From an uncultured Oscillospiraceae bacterium (GTDB taxonomy: Bacteria > Bacillota > Clostridia > Oscillospirales > Oscillospiraceae), in the NCBI GenBank assembly GCA_944387095.1, contig CALXDP010000002.1, forward strand, positions 1 to 64,000: DNA of 64,000 nucleotides. Direction: 5' to 3'. The notes below the pieces were generated by a model. That model searched no databases, was not told the DNA's origin, and saw only the letters and a list, made by a program, of their open reading frames with translations. Numbering within the stretch: the stretch's first letter is position 1; each line of letters starts with the position of its first letter. The position numbers were made by a program, and so were the translations under genes. This document shows, one piece after another, positions 41,745-51,054 of the stretch.

Positions 41745-42569
41745 GTGGCCAAACGGATCCTGGTTGCCGTGATCTTTGTGCCCATTCTGCTGGTGATCAT
41801 GCTGCTGCTGCCCCCCATTGTGTGGACGGCGGTGGTGATGTTGATCTCCGCCATAGCCTGCTTTGAGCTGCTGCGGGCAACCGGGGGAGGGAAGGTGAGT
41901 CTTCCGATGCAGACGGTGAGCATCCTGTCCGCCGCGGCCCTGCCCCTGTGTTTCTGGGCGGAGGCGGGAGAGCTGGCGGCGGGGGTGTGCGCGTTCACAG
42001 TGACGGCGGTGTCCTTCTGGTGTGCCATCCGGGACTATGACGAGGGCGATACCACCATTGGTTTTTTTCAGGTGCTCCTCACCCTGTTCGGCGGCGTGCT
42101 CATCCCCCTGGCCCTGTCCGCGCTGGTGATCCTCAAGTGTATGGAGTACGGGCAGTACCTGGTGCTGCTGGCGGTGCTGCTGGCCTTTGTCACCGACGCG
42201 GGGGCCTACTTTGCCGGGGTGTTTCTGGGCCGGCACCGGGGGATTACTCGGGTCAGCCCCAACAAGAGCCTGGAGGGCTATCTGGGCGGCTTTGTGACCG
42301 GGGTGGTGTTCGCCCTGGCATATGGTGTGGTGATTGGTGCTGCCAGCGGCCAGGAGGTAAACTATTTGTCCTTGGCCCTGTGCGGCCTGTTTGGGGCCCT
42401 GGCCACCGAGCTGGGCGACCTGGCCTTCTCCTTCATCAAGCGCCAGTACGGGGTGAAGGACTATGGCCATCTGCTACCGGGTCATGGCGGCATGCTGGAT
42501 CGGTTTGACAGCATGATATTCTGCGCTCCGGTGGTGCTCTTTCTCGTGCTGTGTCTGCCTGTGTTTTGA
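41745..42569 (+). CDS. cdsA: phosphatidate cytidylyltransferase
   Basis: 274 residues with a GTG start at 41745 after GGAGGTG. It is a polytopic membrane enzyme making CDP-diacylglycerol. The CdsA signature near the C-terminus is intact: ELGDLAFSFIKRQYGVKDYG followed by LLPGHGGMLDRFDSMIF. It is part of the uppS-cdsA-dxr-rseP-ispG order shared by many Firmicutes. Confidence 0.95.
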   Translation: MAKRILVAVIFVPILLVIMLLLPPIVWTAVVMLISAIACFELLRATGGGKVSLPMQTVSILSAAALPLCFWAEAGELAAGVCAFTVTAVSFWCAIRDYDEGDTTIGFFQVLLTLFGGVLIPLALSALVILKCMEYGQYLVLLAVLLAFVTDAGAYFAGVFLGRHRGITRVSPNKSLEGYLGGFVTGVVFALAYGVVIGAASGQEVNYLSLALCGLFGALATELGDLAFSFIKRQYGVKDYGHLLPGHGGMLDRFDSMIFCAPVVLFLVLCLPVF

Positions 42570-42578
42570 GGGATTTGT

Positions 42579-42795
42579 ATGAAGCGGACAAATTCCATTG
42601 TGGGCTCCACCGGCTCCATCGACCGGCGGACCCTTGAGAGTGGCGGCCGCCTGCGGCTACCGGGTGGCAGCCCTCGCCGTCAACCGGAGCGTGGAGCTGG
42701 TGGAGGAGCAGGCCGGGAAGTTCCGGCCGGAGCTGGTGGCCGCCTCGGATGAGTCGGCAGAGGATCCGCGCCTGGCGGACACCCCGCTCGCAGGC
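42579..42795 (+). pseudogene. broken partial copy of dxr (5' end)
   Basis: About 215 bp that align by eye to the first 220 bp of the intact dxr at 43474. The first 20 codons share GSTGSI in frame. Then a one-base insertion near 42637-42640 shifts the frame, after which CGYRVAALAVNRSVELVEEQ and GKFRPELVAASDESA match dxr in frame +1. The original frame ends at a TGA at 42750. There is no remainder of the gene. It sits 9 nt after cdsA, where dxr itself would be expected. Confidence 0.88.
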
Positions 42796-42881
42796 GGAAA
42801 TCCCCTAAGATTTCCCTATTTGCAGAATCTTTCCGTGAAAAAGGCTTGTGCCAGTATGAAATGAGAAAGGACTGAGGATTG

Positions 42882-43394
42882 ATGCAAATAGAAACTGGAA
42901 AAAGTGGTATCAGCAAGAAATGGAAGGCACTTGGGGCCGTTGTTGTTGTGATCGCCGCTGTCGCAGTGGCCGCAGCGGTGTTTTTTCAAAGCAAGCCCAT
43001 GCTGGGGGAGGGAAATGCCCCCCGTGTGGTATCCATCAGCGCGGAGATCGGGCGGGACGGGGAGATCTTTTCTGCTGACATCCCTGAAAGCGGGGTCTCC
43101 GATGAACTGAATGACGCCCTGATCTCCCTGTTTCTCCATACAGAAATGAGAAACCGTCTCCTGCCCCGTCCACAGAATGATACGATTTCAGACGGTTCGG
43201 TGTACCTATCAGTCAGGGTATCGCTGGAAAATGACGATTCTTTGTCCATGCGCGTAAATCTCAGCAATTTTTCTGATTATAACTCAGCGCAGTTTGGGGA
43301 TACCCACTACTCCATCCAGGACCATCAGACCTTGTATCAGGATGTCTATGACTTGCTGTCCGATATCCTGCCCGCTTACGAAATGAAACGATAA
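42882..43394 (+). CDS. membrane-anchored protein of unknown function
   Basis: 170 residues. A short basic N-terminus (KSGISKKWKALG) and one transmembrane helix (about residues 18-38, rich in Val and Ala) are followed by an extracellular domain of about 130 residues whose sequence I do not recognise (SVYLSVRVSLENDDSLSMRV near the middle). There is no lipobox or Cys. AAAGGACTGAGG precedes the ATG. It lies between the broken and the intact dxr copies, is more AT-rich than its neighbours, and is followed by a repeat-like double hairpin, suggesting later insertion. Confidence 0.7.
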   Translation: MQIETGKSGISKKWKALGAVVVVIAAVAVAAAVFFQSKPMLGEGNAPRVVSISAEIGRDGEIFSADIPESGVSDELNDALISLFLHTEMRNRLLPRPQNDTISDGSVYLSVRVSLENDDSLSMRVNLSNFSDYNSAQFGDTHYSIQDHQTLYQDVYDLLSDILPAYEMKR

Positions 43395-43402
43395 CCGAAG
43401 AG

Positions 43403-43458
43403 GCAAAACGCAGTTTTGCGCCGAAGTTCTTTTGCTTCTTTTCTTACAAGAAAAGAAG
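43403..43458. repeat. tandem double-hairpin intergenic element
   Basis: GCAAAAC-GCA-GTTTTGC (43403-43419) is followed by an 11-bp dyad CTTCTTTTCTT/AAGAAAAGAAG (43435-43445 and 43448-43458). I recall near-identical sequences as dispersed intergenic repeats in gut Clostridia, but could not check. It ends 15 nt before the dxr start, and its right arm abuts the dxr SD (GGAAGGGGG). Confidence 0.5.
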
Positions 43459-43473
43459 GAAGGGGGAACAGAC

Positions 43474-44625
43474 ATGACCAGACACATCTCAATTTTGGGC
43501 TCCACCGGCTCCATCGGCCGGCAGACCCTGGAGGTGGCGGAGAGCTGCGGCCACCGGGTGGCAGCCCTCACCGTTAACCGGAGCGTGGAGCTGGCGGAGG
43601 CCCAGGCCAGGAAGTTCCGGCCGGAGCTGGTGGCCGCCGCGGATGAGTCGGCGGCGGCGGACCTGCGCCTGCGCCTGGCGGACACCCCCATCCGGGTGGC
43701 GGGGGGCGAGGGCGGCCTGCTGGAGGCGGCCAGCCTTGCCAGCGCGGACACGGTGGTCACCGCGGTGGTGGGCATCGCTGGATTGAAGCCCACCCTGGCG
43801 GCTATTGACGCGGGCAAACGGATTGCCCTGGCCAATAAGGAAACCCTGGTGTGCGCTGGGGAGCTGGTGATGGCCCGGGCCAAGGAGCGGGGGGCGGACA
43901 TCGTCCCTGTGGACTCTGAGCACTCCGCCATCTTTCAGTGCTTGCAAGGATGCCGGGACAAAGGTGAGGTGCGCCGGCTGATCCTCACCGCCTCGGGCGG
44001 CCCCTTCTTTGGGAAAACCCGGAAAGAGCTGTCCCAGGTCACCCTGGAACAGGCCCTGCGCCACCCCAACTGGTCCATGGGGGCCAAAATCACCATCGAC
44101 TCCGCCACCCTGATGAACAAGGGTTTGGAGGTGATCGAGGCCATGCGCCTATACGCCATGCCCCCGGAGAAGATCCACGTGGTGGTACACCGGGAGAGCA
44201 TTCTGCATTCCCTAGTGGAGTTTGTGGACGGGGCCATCCTGGCCCAGCTGGGGACAGCGGATATGCACCTGCCCATCCAGTACGCCTTGACTTGGCCGGA
44301 ACGGACGGCTGGCCCGGCCGTGCCTCTGGATTTGCTCCGCTGCCCGCCTCTGACCTTCCATCAGCCGGATCTGGAGGTGTTCCCTTGCCTGGCCCTGGCC
44401 CTGGACTGTGCCAGGCGGGGCGGGACCTCCACCGCCATTCTCAATGGGGCCAACGAGGCGGCGGTGGGGCTGTTCCTGGATGATAAGGTGAAATTCCTTG
44501 ACATCCCACGACTGGTGGCCGGGGCGCTGGACCGGGTGGAGGCAAAGCCCGGCGGCTATGATCTGGATGATATTTTCGAGGCGGACTGGGCCGCCCGGGC
44601 CGCGGTACATGAAATGATGAGGTGA
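43474..44625 (+). CDS. dxr: 1-deoxy-D-xylulose 5-phosphate reductoisomerase
   Basis: 383 residues from the ATG at 43474. The NADPH-binding ILGSTGSIGRQTLEVAE, IALANKETLVCAGELV, VDSEHSAIFQCLQG (metal-binding Asp/Glu), ASGGPFF and DSATLMNKGLEVIEA motifs are all present. It is the committed step of the MEP isoprenoid pathway, working with ispG in the same operon. A partial, broken copy of its 5' end lies 0.9 kb upstream. Confidence 0.96.
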   Translation: MTRHISILGSTGSIGRQTLEVAESCGHRVAALTVNRSVELAEAQARKFRPELVAAADESAAADLRLRLADTPIRVAGGEGGLLEAASLASADTVVTAVVGIAGLKPTLAAIDAGKRIALANKETLVCAGELVMARAKERGADIVPVDSEHSAIFQCLQGCRDKGEVRRLILTASGGPFFGKTRKELSQVTLEQALRHPNWSMGAKITIDSATLMNKGLEVIEAMRLYAMPPEKIHVVVHRESILHSLVEFVDGAILAQLGTADMHLPIQYALTWPERTAGPAVPLDLLRCPPLTFHQPDLEVFPCLALALDCARRGGTSTAILNGANEAAVGLFLDDKVKFLDIPRLVAGALDRVEAKPGGYDLDDIFEADWAARAAVHEMMR

Positions 44626-44632
44626 CAAACTG

Positions 44633-45703
44633 TTGGAGCGCATCTTGTATATTCTGCTGGTGATCCTGCTGTTCGGCGTGATGATCGCCATTCATGAGTT
44701 CGGACATTTTTTTACCGCCAAGCTGCTGAAGGTCAAGGTGAATGAGTTTGCCATCGGTATGGGGCCCGCCCTGTGGTCGAAACAGAAAGGGGAGACTCAG
44801 TACTCCCTGCGGGCGCTGCCCATCGGCGGTTACTGCGCCATGGAGGGGGAGGATGAGGACACCGGGGATCCCCGTGCCTTCTCCCGGCAGGCGGGGTGGA
44901 AAAAGATCATCATTCTGTGCGCCGGATCCTTCATGAACTTCCTCATGGGGTTGGTCATCGTGCTGCTGCTCTACTCCGGGGTGAGCGCGGTGCGCGCGCC
45001 GGTGATCACCCAGTTTGCCGACGGCTTCTCCTGCCAGGGGGAAGACGGGCTGATGGTGGGCGACCGTCTGCTGAGTATCGACGGCCACGGCATATGGGTA
45101 TACGGCAATGTGTTGACCTATCTCTCCCGCAATGACGGCCAGGGCGTCGACCTGGTGGTGGAGCGGGACGGGGAGCGGGTGGTGCTGGACGACCTGCCCA
45201 TGTACCGGTACGAATATGAGTACGAGGGCCAGACCAATGAGGGGTTCGGCCTGATCTTCGGAGAAATTGAGGAGCTGAGCTTCTTCGGAAAACTCCGGGA
45301 GGGCTTTCTGATCACGGTGGACTTCGTGCGCACCGTGTGGATGAGCCTTGGAGACCTGGTAACCGGCCGGGTGGGTGTGGACCAGCTGTCCGGCGTCATT
45401 GGCATCGTGGACGTGGTGTCCGAGATGGGAACACAGTCCACCTCTTGGGTGGATGGCCTGCTCAACGTGTTCTACTTCATGGCCCTCATCGCGGTAAACC
45501 TGGCGGTGATGAACCTGCTGCCCATCCCCGCCCTGGATGGCGGGCGGATCTTCTTCGTCCTGCTCAACGGGGTGATCTATTTGGTGGCCCGGCGCAGAAT
45601 CCCGGAGCGCTATGAGGGCTATGTCCACGGCGCGGCCTTTATGCTGCTGTTGGTTCTCATGGCGCTGGTGGCGTTTAACGATGTGTGGAAGATTTTCGCG
45701 TAA
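44633..45703 (+). CDS. rseP: RseP-like site-2 intramembrane metalloprotease
   Basis: 356 residues with a TTG start at 44633 (GAGGTGACAAAC upstream). Zinc motif HEFGH is at residues 21-25 in the first membrane helix. A PDZ-like domain lies about residues 115-200, and the second zinc-ligand motif NLLPIPALDGGRIFF near residue 295. Family members cleave membrane-tethered regulators such as anti-sigma factors, or remnant signal peptides. It follows dxr by 7 nt. Confidence 0.93.
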   Translation: MERILYILLVILLFGVMIAIHEFGHFFTAKLLKVKVNEFAIGMGPALWSKQKGETQYSLRALPIGGYCAMEGEDEDTGDPRAFSRQAGWKKIIILCAGSFMNFLMGLVIVLLLYSGVSAVRAPVITQFADGFSCQGEDGLMVGDRLLSIDGHGIWVYGNVLTYLSRNDGQGVDLVVERDGERVVLDDLPMYRYEYEYEGQTNEGFGLIFGEIEELSFFGKLREGFLITVDFVRTVWMSLGDLVTGRVGVDQLSGVIGIVDVVSEMGTQSTSWVDGLLNVFYFMALIAVNLAVMNLLPIPALDGGRIFFVLLNGVIYLVARRRIPERYEGYVHGAAFMLLLVLMALVAFNDVWKIFA

Positions 45704-45718
45704 CGGAGGCTTGCGAGT

Positions 45719-46756
45719 ATGAGCAGACAGATCCATGTGGGCTCCGTGGCCATTGGCGGCGGGGCGCCAGTGTCCATCCAGTCCATGACCAATACCCCCA
45801 CCCACGACGTGGAGGCCACCCTGGGCCAGATCCGGGCGCTGGCCGCGGCCGGGTGCGACATTGTCCGGGTGGCGGTGCCAGATATGGCGGCGGCGAAAGC
45901 CATTGGAAAACTGAAGGCGGAAAGCCCTCTGCCCCTGGTGGCGGACGTCCATTTTGACTACCGCCTGGCCCTGGAGGCGGCAGCGCAGGGGATCGACAAG
46001 ATCCGTATCAATCCGGGCAACATCGGTGCCCCAGAGCGGGTGAAGGCGGTGGCGGATGCCTGCCGGGCGCGGGGCATCCCCCTCCGCATTGGGGTCAACG
46101 GTGGATCCTTGGAAAAGGAGCTGCTGGCCAAATACGGCGGCCCTACTCCGGAGGCGCTGGTGGAAAGCGCCCTGGGCCATGCCCGGCTGCTGGAAGAGTT
46201 TGACTTTCACGACATCTGTATCTCCCTAAAGTCCTCCCATGTACCTACCGCCATGAAGGCCTATCAACTCATGGCCGCTCAGTATGATTATCCCCTTCAT
46301 CTGGGGGTGACCGAGGCGGGCACGCCGGAGCTGGGCATTCTCAAATCAGCGGCGGGTATCGGCGGACTGCTGGCCCTGGGCATCGGGGACACCTTCCGGG
46401 TGACTCTCACCGCCGACCCGGTGGAGGAGATTGCCGCGGCCAAACAGATTCTCAAGGCCATCGGTCTGCGGCGGGAGGGGCCGGAGCTCATCGCCTGCCC
46501 CACCTGCGGCCGCACTCAGATTGACTTAATCCCCATGGCGAAACAGGTGGAGCAGCTGCTCAAACAGGTGGACAAGCCCATCACTGTGGCGGTAATGGGC
46601 TGCGTGGTCAACGGCCCCGGGGAGGCCAGCCACGCCGACGTGGGCATCGCCGGCGGCAGGGGAGAGGGCGTGCTCTTCAAGCACGGCCAAATTGTGGGAA
46701 AGGTGCCGGAGGACCAGCTGGTGCCCGAACTGATGAAACTCATTGAGACATTGTGA
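45719..46756 (+). CDS. ispG: 4-hydroxy-3-methylbut-2-enyl diphosphate synthase (flavodoxin)
   Basis: 345 residues, bacterial short form. The N-terminal TIM barrel begins VGSVAIGGGAPVSIQSMTNT; the C-terminal 4Fe-4S domain has ACPTCGRTQIDL and VMGCVVNGPGEASHADVG with the three cluster Cys. It converts MEcPP to HMBPP in the MEP pathway. Confidence 0.96.
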   Translation: MSRQIHVGSVAIGGGAPVSIQSMTNTPTHDVEATLGQIRALAAAGCDIVRVAVPDMAAAKAIGKLKAESPLPLVADVHFDYRLALEAAAQGIDKIRINPGNIGAPERVKAVADACRARGIPLRIGVNGGSLEKELLAKYGGPTPEALVESALGHARLLEEFDFHDICISLKSSHVPTAMKAYQLMAAQYDYPLHLGVTEAGTPELGILKSAAGIGGLLALGIGDTFRVTLTADPVEEIAAAKQILKAIGLRREGPELIACPTCGRTQIDLIPMAKQVEQLLKQVDKPITVAVMGCVVNGPGEASHADVGIAGGRGEGVLFKHGQIVGKVPEDQLVPELMKLIETL

Positions 46757-46774
46757 CAAGGGGCGTATGGATCC

Positions 46775-49700
46775 ATGCAAAACGCTGGTATGCTCACATT
46801 TCAACAGACCTTTGGCCGGTGCTCCTTCCCGGAAGGAGTGCTGTCTGTTTTAGGGGGATACCCTGTCCAGGTGCTGGTACATAAGGCCCAACGGAGGATG
46901 GAAGTGCGTCTGTTCGGTCCCCAGGTGGACGCGCAGACGCTGGACGGCGCCCGCAGGGGGCTGATCTCGGCTTTTCAGCTCAGCGATGCCGAGATCCAGG
47001 TGATTCAGCCGCCGGAAAGCCGGCCGGCCGCCTCCCAGCCGGAGCAGGCGCCCACCGTCCAGACAGAGCAGCCTGCCGCCAGACCCGCCCAGGCAGACCT
47101 GGAAAAGCCAGATCTGGCCCCCGAAAAAGGGGAAGAGAAAAAGGAGCCGGATCTCTTTGCCCAGATGGAGGCGGTGCGCCGCAAGCTGATGCGGGATTCC
47201 ATCCCCGGCGGTCAGGGGGGCAGGAAAAAAGTCAAACAGATTTACGGCAAGATCAATGGGAAGAAGAAGCCGGTGGCCATCGGTGAGCTGAACTTGGACA
47301 TGGGAAACGTCCTGATTGAGGGGGACGTGTTCAACGTGGAGCACCGGGAGCTGCCCCGGCGGCGGGCCTGGGTGGTGTGCTTTGACGTCACCGATTACAC
47401 CGGCTCCATCCGGGTCAACCAGTTTATGGAAGGGGAGATCGCCAAGCCCATCATCGACCACATCCGGGCGGGTCAGCATTTGCAAATCCAGGGCCGGCTG
47501 AGCGTCAGCCGGTTTGAGAACGATATGATCCTGGAACCTTACGGCATCAACGAGCTGCCCAAGCCGGAAGGCCGGAAGGACGCCGCCCAGGAAAAGCGCG
47601 TTGAGCTACATCTGCACACCAAGATGTCCATGATGGACGCGCTGTGCGACACCAAGGCGGTGATCCAGCGGGCCATCGCATGGGGGCATCCCGCCATTGC
47701 CATCACCGACCACGGGGTGGTGCAATCCTTCCCGGACGCCTACAACGCCTCGGGGCGAGGGGAAAAGATCAAGGTGCTCTACGGGGTGGAGGCCTACTTC
47801 CAGAATGATGTGGACGAGCGGGTGCCCGTCCACGGACATGGAACTCTGCCCCTGCGGGGGGAGTATATCGCCTTTGACCTGGAGACCACAGGGCTGGCCT
47901 CCAGGAGCGACGCCATCATCGAGATCGGTGCGGTGCGCATGCGGGACGGCGCAGTTTTAGATCGCTTTTCCTCCTTTGCCTGGCCTGGACACCCCCTGAG
48001 TGCCAAGACCGTCTCTCTGACTAGCATCACCGACGAGATGCTCAAGGGTGCGCCCCGGCCGGAGCAGGCGGTGGACGCCTTCCTGGACTGGGCGGGGGAC
48101 ACCCCCTTGGTGGCCCATAACGCGGAGTTTGACACCGGTTTTGTCCGGGCGTACTGCCGCCGGTCCGGGCGGAGCTTCAATCCCATGTATATCGACACCA
48201 TGCTGCTGTCCCAGTATCTGTGCCCCAAGCTGAACAACCATAAGCTGGATACGGTGGCCAACCATCTGGAGCTGCCTCCCTTCCACCACCACCGGGCCTG
48301 CGACGACGCCCAGGTGTGCGGAGATATTCTCTGCCGCCTGCTGCCCCGGCTGGAGGAGCTGGGAGTGGAGGATTTCAGCCAGGTCAACGCCGTGACCGCT
48401 ACCATGAAGCGAGGGGGCCGGGGCCGCCGGGGGGCCTACCATCTGATCATTCTGGCCAAAAACCAGACCGGTCTGCGAAACCTCTATAAGCTGATCTCCA
48501 AGTCTCATCTGGAACATTTCAACCGCTATCCCATCATGCCCAAATCCCTCATCAATGAAAACCGGGAGGGGCTGATCTTGGGCTCCGCCTGCGAGGCCGG
48601 GGAGCTGTTCCGGGCGGTAGTGGACGGGAAGGATGAGGGGGAGCTGGAGCGCATCGCCTCCTGGTACGACTACCTGGAGATCCAGCCCCTGTCCAACAAC
48701 GCCTATATGCTCCGTCCCGACAAGGAGGGGCGGAGGATTGCCCGGGGGATGGAGGATCTGCGCGGGTTCAACCGCGTGGTGGTGGATCTGGGGGAGCGGA
48801 TGGGCAAGCCGGTGTGCGCCACCGGCGATGTGCATTTCATGGATCCCCAGGACGAGATCTACCGGCATGTGCTGCTGGCCGCCAAGGAGTTTGAGGACGC
48901 GGACAACGATAACCCCCTTTACTTCCGCACCACCGATGAGATGTTGCAGGAGTTTTCATACTTAGGGGAAGAGGTGGCCCATAAAGTGGTCATCGACAAC
49001 CCCAAACTGGTGGCGGACTGGTGTGATAACGTCCGCCCCCTGCCCGACGGCTTGTTTGCTCCCAAACTGGAGAATTCTGAGGGGGAACTGCGGGATCTGG
49101 TATGGGGGAAAGCTAAACACCTTTACGGGGAAAACCCACCTCAGATCGTGGTGGAGCGGATTAATGCGGAGCTGGAGGATATCATCGGTTGCCATTATGA
49201 CGTGATTTACATGTCCGCCCAGAAGCTGGTGCGCAACTCTCTGGAGCATGGCTATCTGGTGGGTTCCCGGGGTTCGGTGGGCTCCTCCCTGGTGGCCTTT
49301 CTGTCGGGCATTACAGAGGTAAACTCCCTGGCCGCCCACTACCGCTGCCCAAACTGTAAGCACTCCGATTTTGACTATGCCCAGGACCCCGCTCATCCCT
49401 ACGGCTGCGGGGCGGACATGCCGGATAAAAAGTGTCCGGTGTGCGGCGCGGACTATGAGAAGGACGGCTTCAACATTCCCTTTGAGACCTTCCTGGGCTT
49501 CGGGGGAGACAAGGTGCCTGATATCGACCTGAACTTCTCCGGCGAGTATCAGGCTAGCGCCCACCGGTACACCTTCGAGCTGTTTGGCCAAGACCATGTG
49601 TTCCGGGCGGGGACCATCGGCACGGTGGCGGAAAAAACCGCCATCGGCTATGTGAAGAAGTATATGGAGCGGATCGGCAAAACCAATATGCCCTTTGCAG

Positions 49701-50968
49701 AGGTGCTGCGCCTGGCCCGGGGCTGCATGGGGGTCAAGCGCACCACCGGACAGCATCCCGGCGGCATGGTAGTCATCCCCCAGGACAAGGAGATTTACGA
49801 CTTCTGTCCGGTGCAGCACCCGGCAGATGACAAGGATTCTGACATCATTACCACCCATTTTGAATATCACTCCATGGAGTCCAATCTGCTCAAGCTGGAC
49901 ATGCTGGGCCACGACGACCCCTCCATGATCCGCATGCTCCAGGACCTCACGGGGGTGGACCCCCAGAAGATCCATCTGGATGACCAGGACACCATGAGCC
50001 TGTTTACCACCTCGGAGAAATTGGGCTTTACTGACGATCCCCTGTTGGGCCCCACTGGGGCGGTGGCCATCCCGGAATTTGGCACCACCTTTGTCCGGGG
50101 CATGCTGGAGGATACCCACCCGGATCAGTTTGACATCCTGGTGCGCCTGTCCGGCTTCTCCCACGGCACTGATGTGTGGCTGGGCAACGCCAAGGACCTG
50201 ATCACCTCGGGCACCGCCAAGGTCAACGAGGCCATCGGCTGCCGGGACGACATCATGATCTACCTCATCTCCATGGGCTTTGAGCCCAAGCGGGCCTTTA
50301 AAATTATGGAGTCGGTGCGAAAGGGCAGGGGTCTGCCCGAGGGAGCCGAAGACGAGATGAAAGCCCACGGTGTGCCGGAATGGTACATCGGATCGTGCAA
50401 GAAGATCGCCTACCTATTCCCCAAAGCCCACGCGGTGGCCTATGTAATGATGGCCTTCCGCATTGCCTGGTTCAAGGTGCACCGTCCTCTGGCCTTCTAT
50501 GCCGCCTATTTCTCCATTCGGGCCAAAGCCTTTGATGAGAAATATATGTGCCGGGGCATGGAAGTGGTCAAGCAGAAGATTAAGGAGATCAACAACAAGA
50601 AAAACGCGAAGGACCGGGCAGACCGGCCCACCGCGGTGGAGGAAGATATGCTGGTCACCCTGGAAGTCTGTTATGAGTTCTACCTCCGGGGCTTCCACTT
50701 CACCAGTATGGATATCATGCGCTCCCACGCGGTGAACTTTCTGGTGGATGAGGAGCAGGGCGCCCTGATCCCGCCCTTTACCTCCATTGCCGGCCTGGGG
50801 GAGACTGTGGGCTGGGACATCATGGAAAAGCGGAAGGGGCAGCAGTTTATGTCTATTGAGGAGTTTTCCATGATGTGTACCAAGGTATCCAATACCCATC
50901 TGGCCCAGCTCAAGGAGGCGGGGGCCTTCGGCGATCTGCCGGACAGCAGCCAGCTGTCCCTGTTCTGA
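46775..50968 (+). CDS. polC: DNA polymerase III alpha subunit, PolC type
   Basis: 1,397 residues. Order: N-terminal domains, an Ala/Pro/Gln/Glu linker (about 70-125), an OB fold (about 165-265), a PHP domain (ELHLHTKMSMMDALCD, about 275) split by a DEDD-type 3'-5' exonuclease (IAFDLETTGLASRSDAIIEI, about 367). The polymerase core follows, including SRGSVGSSLVAFLSG, a four-Cys zinc module near 850-890 (YRCPNCKHSD, KKCPVCGADY), PDIDLNFSGEYQ and HPGGMVVIP. It is the leading replicative polymerase of low-GC-type Gram-positives. An in-frame ATG at 46790 is an alternative start. Confidence 0.97.
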   Translation: MQNAGMLTFQQTFGRCSFPEGVLSVLGGYPVQVLVHKAQRRMEVRLFGPQVDAQTLDGARRGLISAFQLSDAEIQVIQPPESRPAASQPEQAPTVQTEQPAARPAQADLEKPDLAPEKGEEKKEPDLFAQMEAVRRKLMRDSIPGGQGGRKKVKQIYGKINGKKKPVAIGELNLDMGNVLIEGDVFNVEHRELPRRRAWVVCFDVTDYTGSIRVNQFMEGEIAKPIIDHIRAGQHLQIQGRLSVSRFENDMILEPYGINELPKPEGRKDAAQEKRVELHLHTKMSMMDALCDTKAVIQRAIAWGHPAIAITDHGVVQSFPDAYNASGRGEKIKVLYGVEAYFQNDVDERVPVHGHGTLPLRGEYIAFDLETTGLASRSDAIIEIGAVRMRDGAVLDRFSSFAWPGHPLSAKTVSLTSITDEMLKGAPRPEQAVDAFLDWAGDTPLVAHNAEFDTGFVRAYCRRSGRSFNPMYIDTMLLSQYLCPKLNNHKLDTVANHLELPPFHHHRACDDAQVCGDILCRLLPRLEELGVEDFSQVNAVTATMKRGGRGRRGAYHLIILAKNQTGLRNLYKLISKSHLEHFNRYPIMPKSLINENREGLILGSACEAGELFRAVVDGKDEGELERIASWYDYLEIQPLSNNAYMLRPDKEGRRIARGMEDLRGFNRVVVDLGERMGKPVCATGDVHFMDPQDEIYRHVLLAAKEFEDADNDNPLYFRTTDEMLQEFSYLGEEVAHKVVIDNPKLVADWCDNVRPLPDGLFAPKLENSEGELRDLVWGKAKHLYGENPPQIVVERINAELEDIIGCHYDVIYMSAQKLVRNSLEHGYLVGSRGSVGSSLVAFLSGITEVNSLAAHYRCPNCKHSDFDYAQDPAHPYGCGADMPDKKCPVCGADYEKDGFNIPFETFLGFGGDKVPDIDLNFSGEYQASAHRYTFELFGQDHVFRAGTIGTVAEKTAIGYVKKYMERIGKTNMPFAEVLRLARGCMGVKRTTGQHPGGMVVIPQDKEIYDFCPVQHPADDKDSDIITTHFEYHSMESNLLKLDMLGHDDPSMIRMLQDLTGVDPQKIHLDDQDTMSLFTTSEKLGFTDDPLLGPTGAVAIPEFGTTFVRGMLEDTHPDQFDILVRLSGFSHGTDVWLGNAKDLITSGTAKVNEAIGCRDDIMIYLISMGFEPKRAFKIMESVRKGRGLPEGAEDEMKAHGVPEWYIGSCKKIAYLFPKAHAVAYVMMAFRIAWFKVHRPLAFYAAYFSIRAKAFDEKYMCRGMEVVKQKIKEINNKKNAKDRADRPTAVEEDMLVTLEVCYEFYLRGFHFTSMDIMRSHAVNFLVDEEQGALIPPFTSIAGLGETVGWDIMEKRKGQQFMSIEEFSMMCTKVSNTHLAQLKEAGAFGDLPDSSQLSLF

Positions 50969-50985
50969 TTGTGACGTTTACATCC

Positions 50986-51014
50986 TTGACAGACTGCGCA
51001 GGCCATGGTATTAT
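50986..51014 (+). promoter_or_regulatory. his operon promoter
   Basis: Perfect TTGACA, 17-nt spacer, TATTAT, 41 nt before the hisZ ATG. The leader is too short for a T-box. A small hairpin (50941-50959) overlaps the polC end just upstream. Confidence 0.8.
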
Positions 51015-51054
51015 TTATTGCATTAGCGAACTAAAGAATCGCGAGGTGAGGGCC

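Noticed and set aside
50875..51054. N-terminal extension of hisZ upstream of 51055
   Set aside because: The extra frame overlaps polC and the his promoter; the conserved HisZ start and a good SD fix the ATG at 51055.
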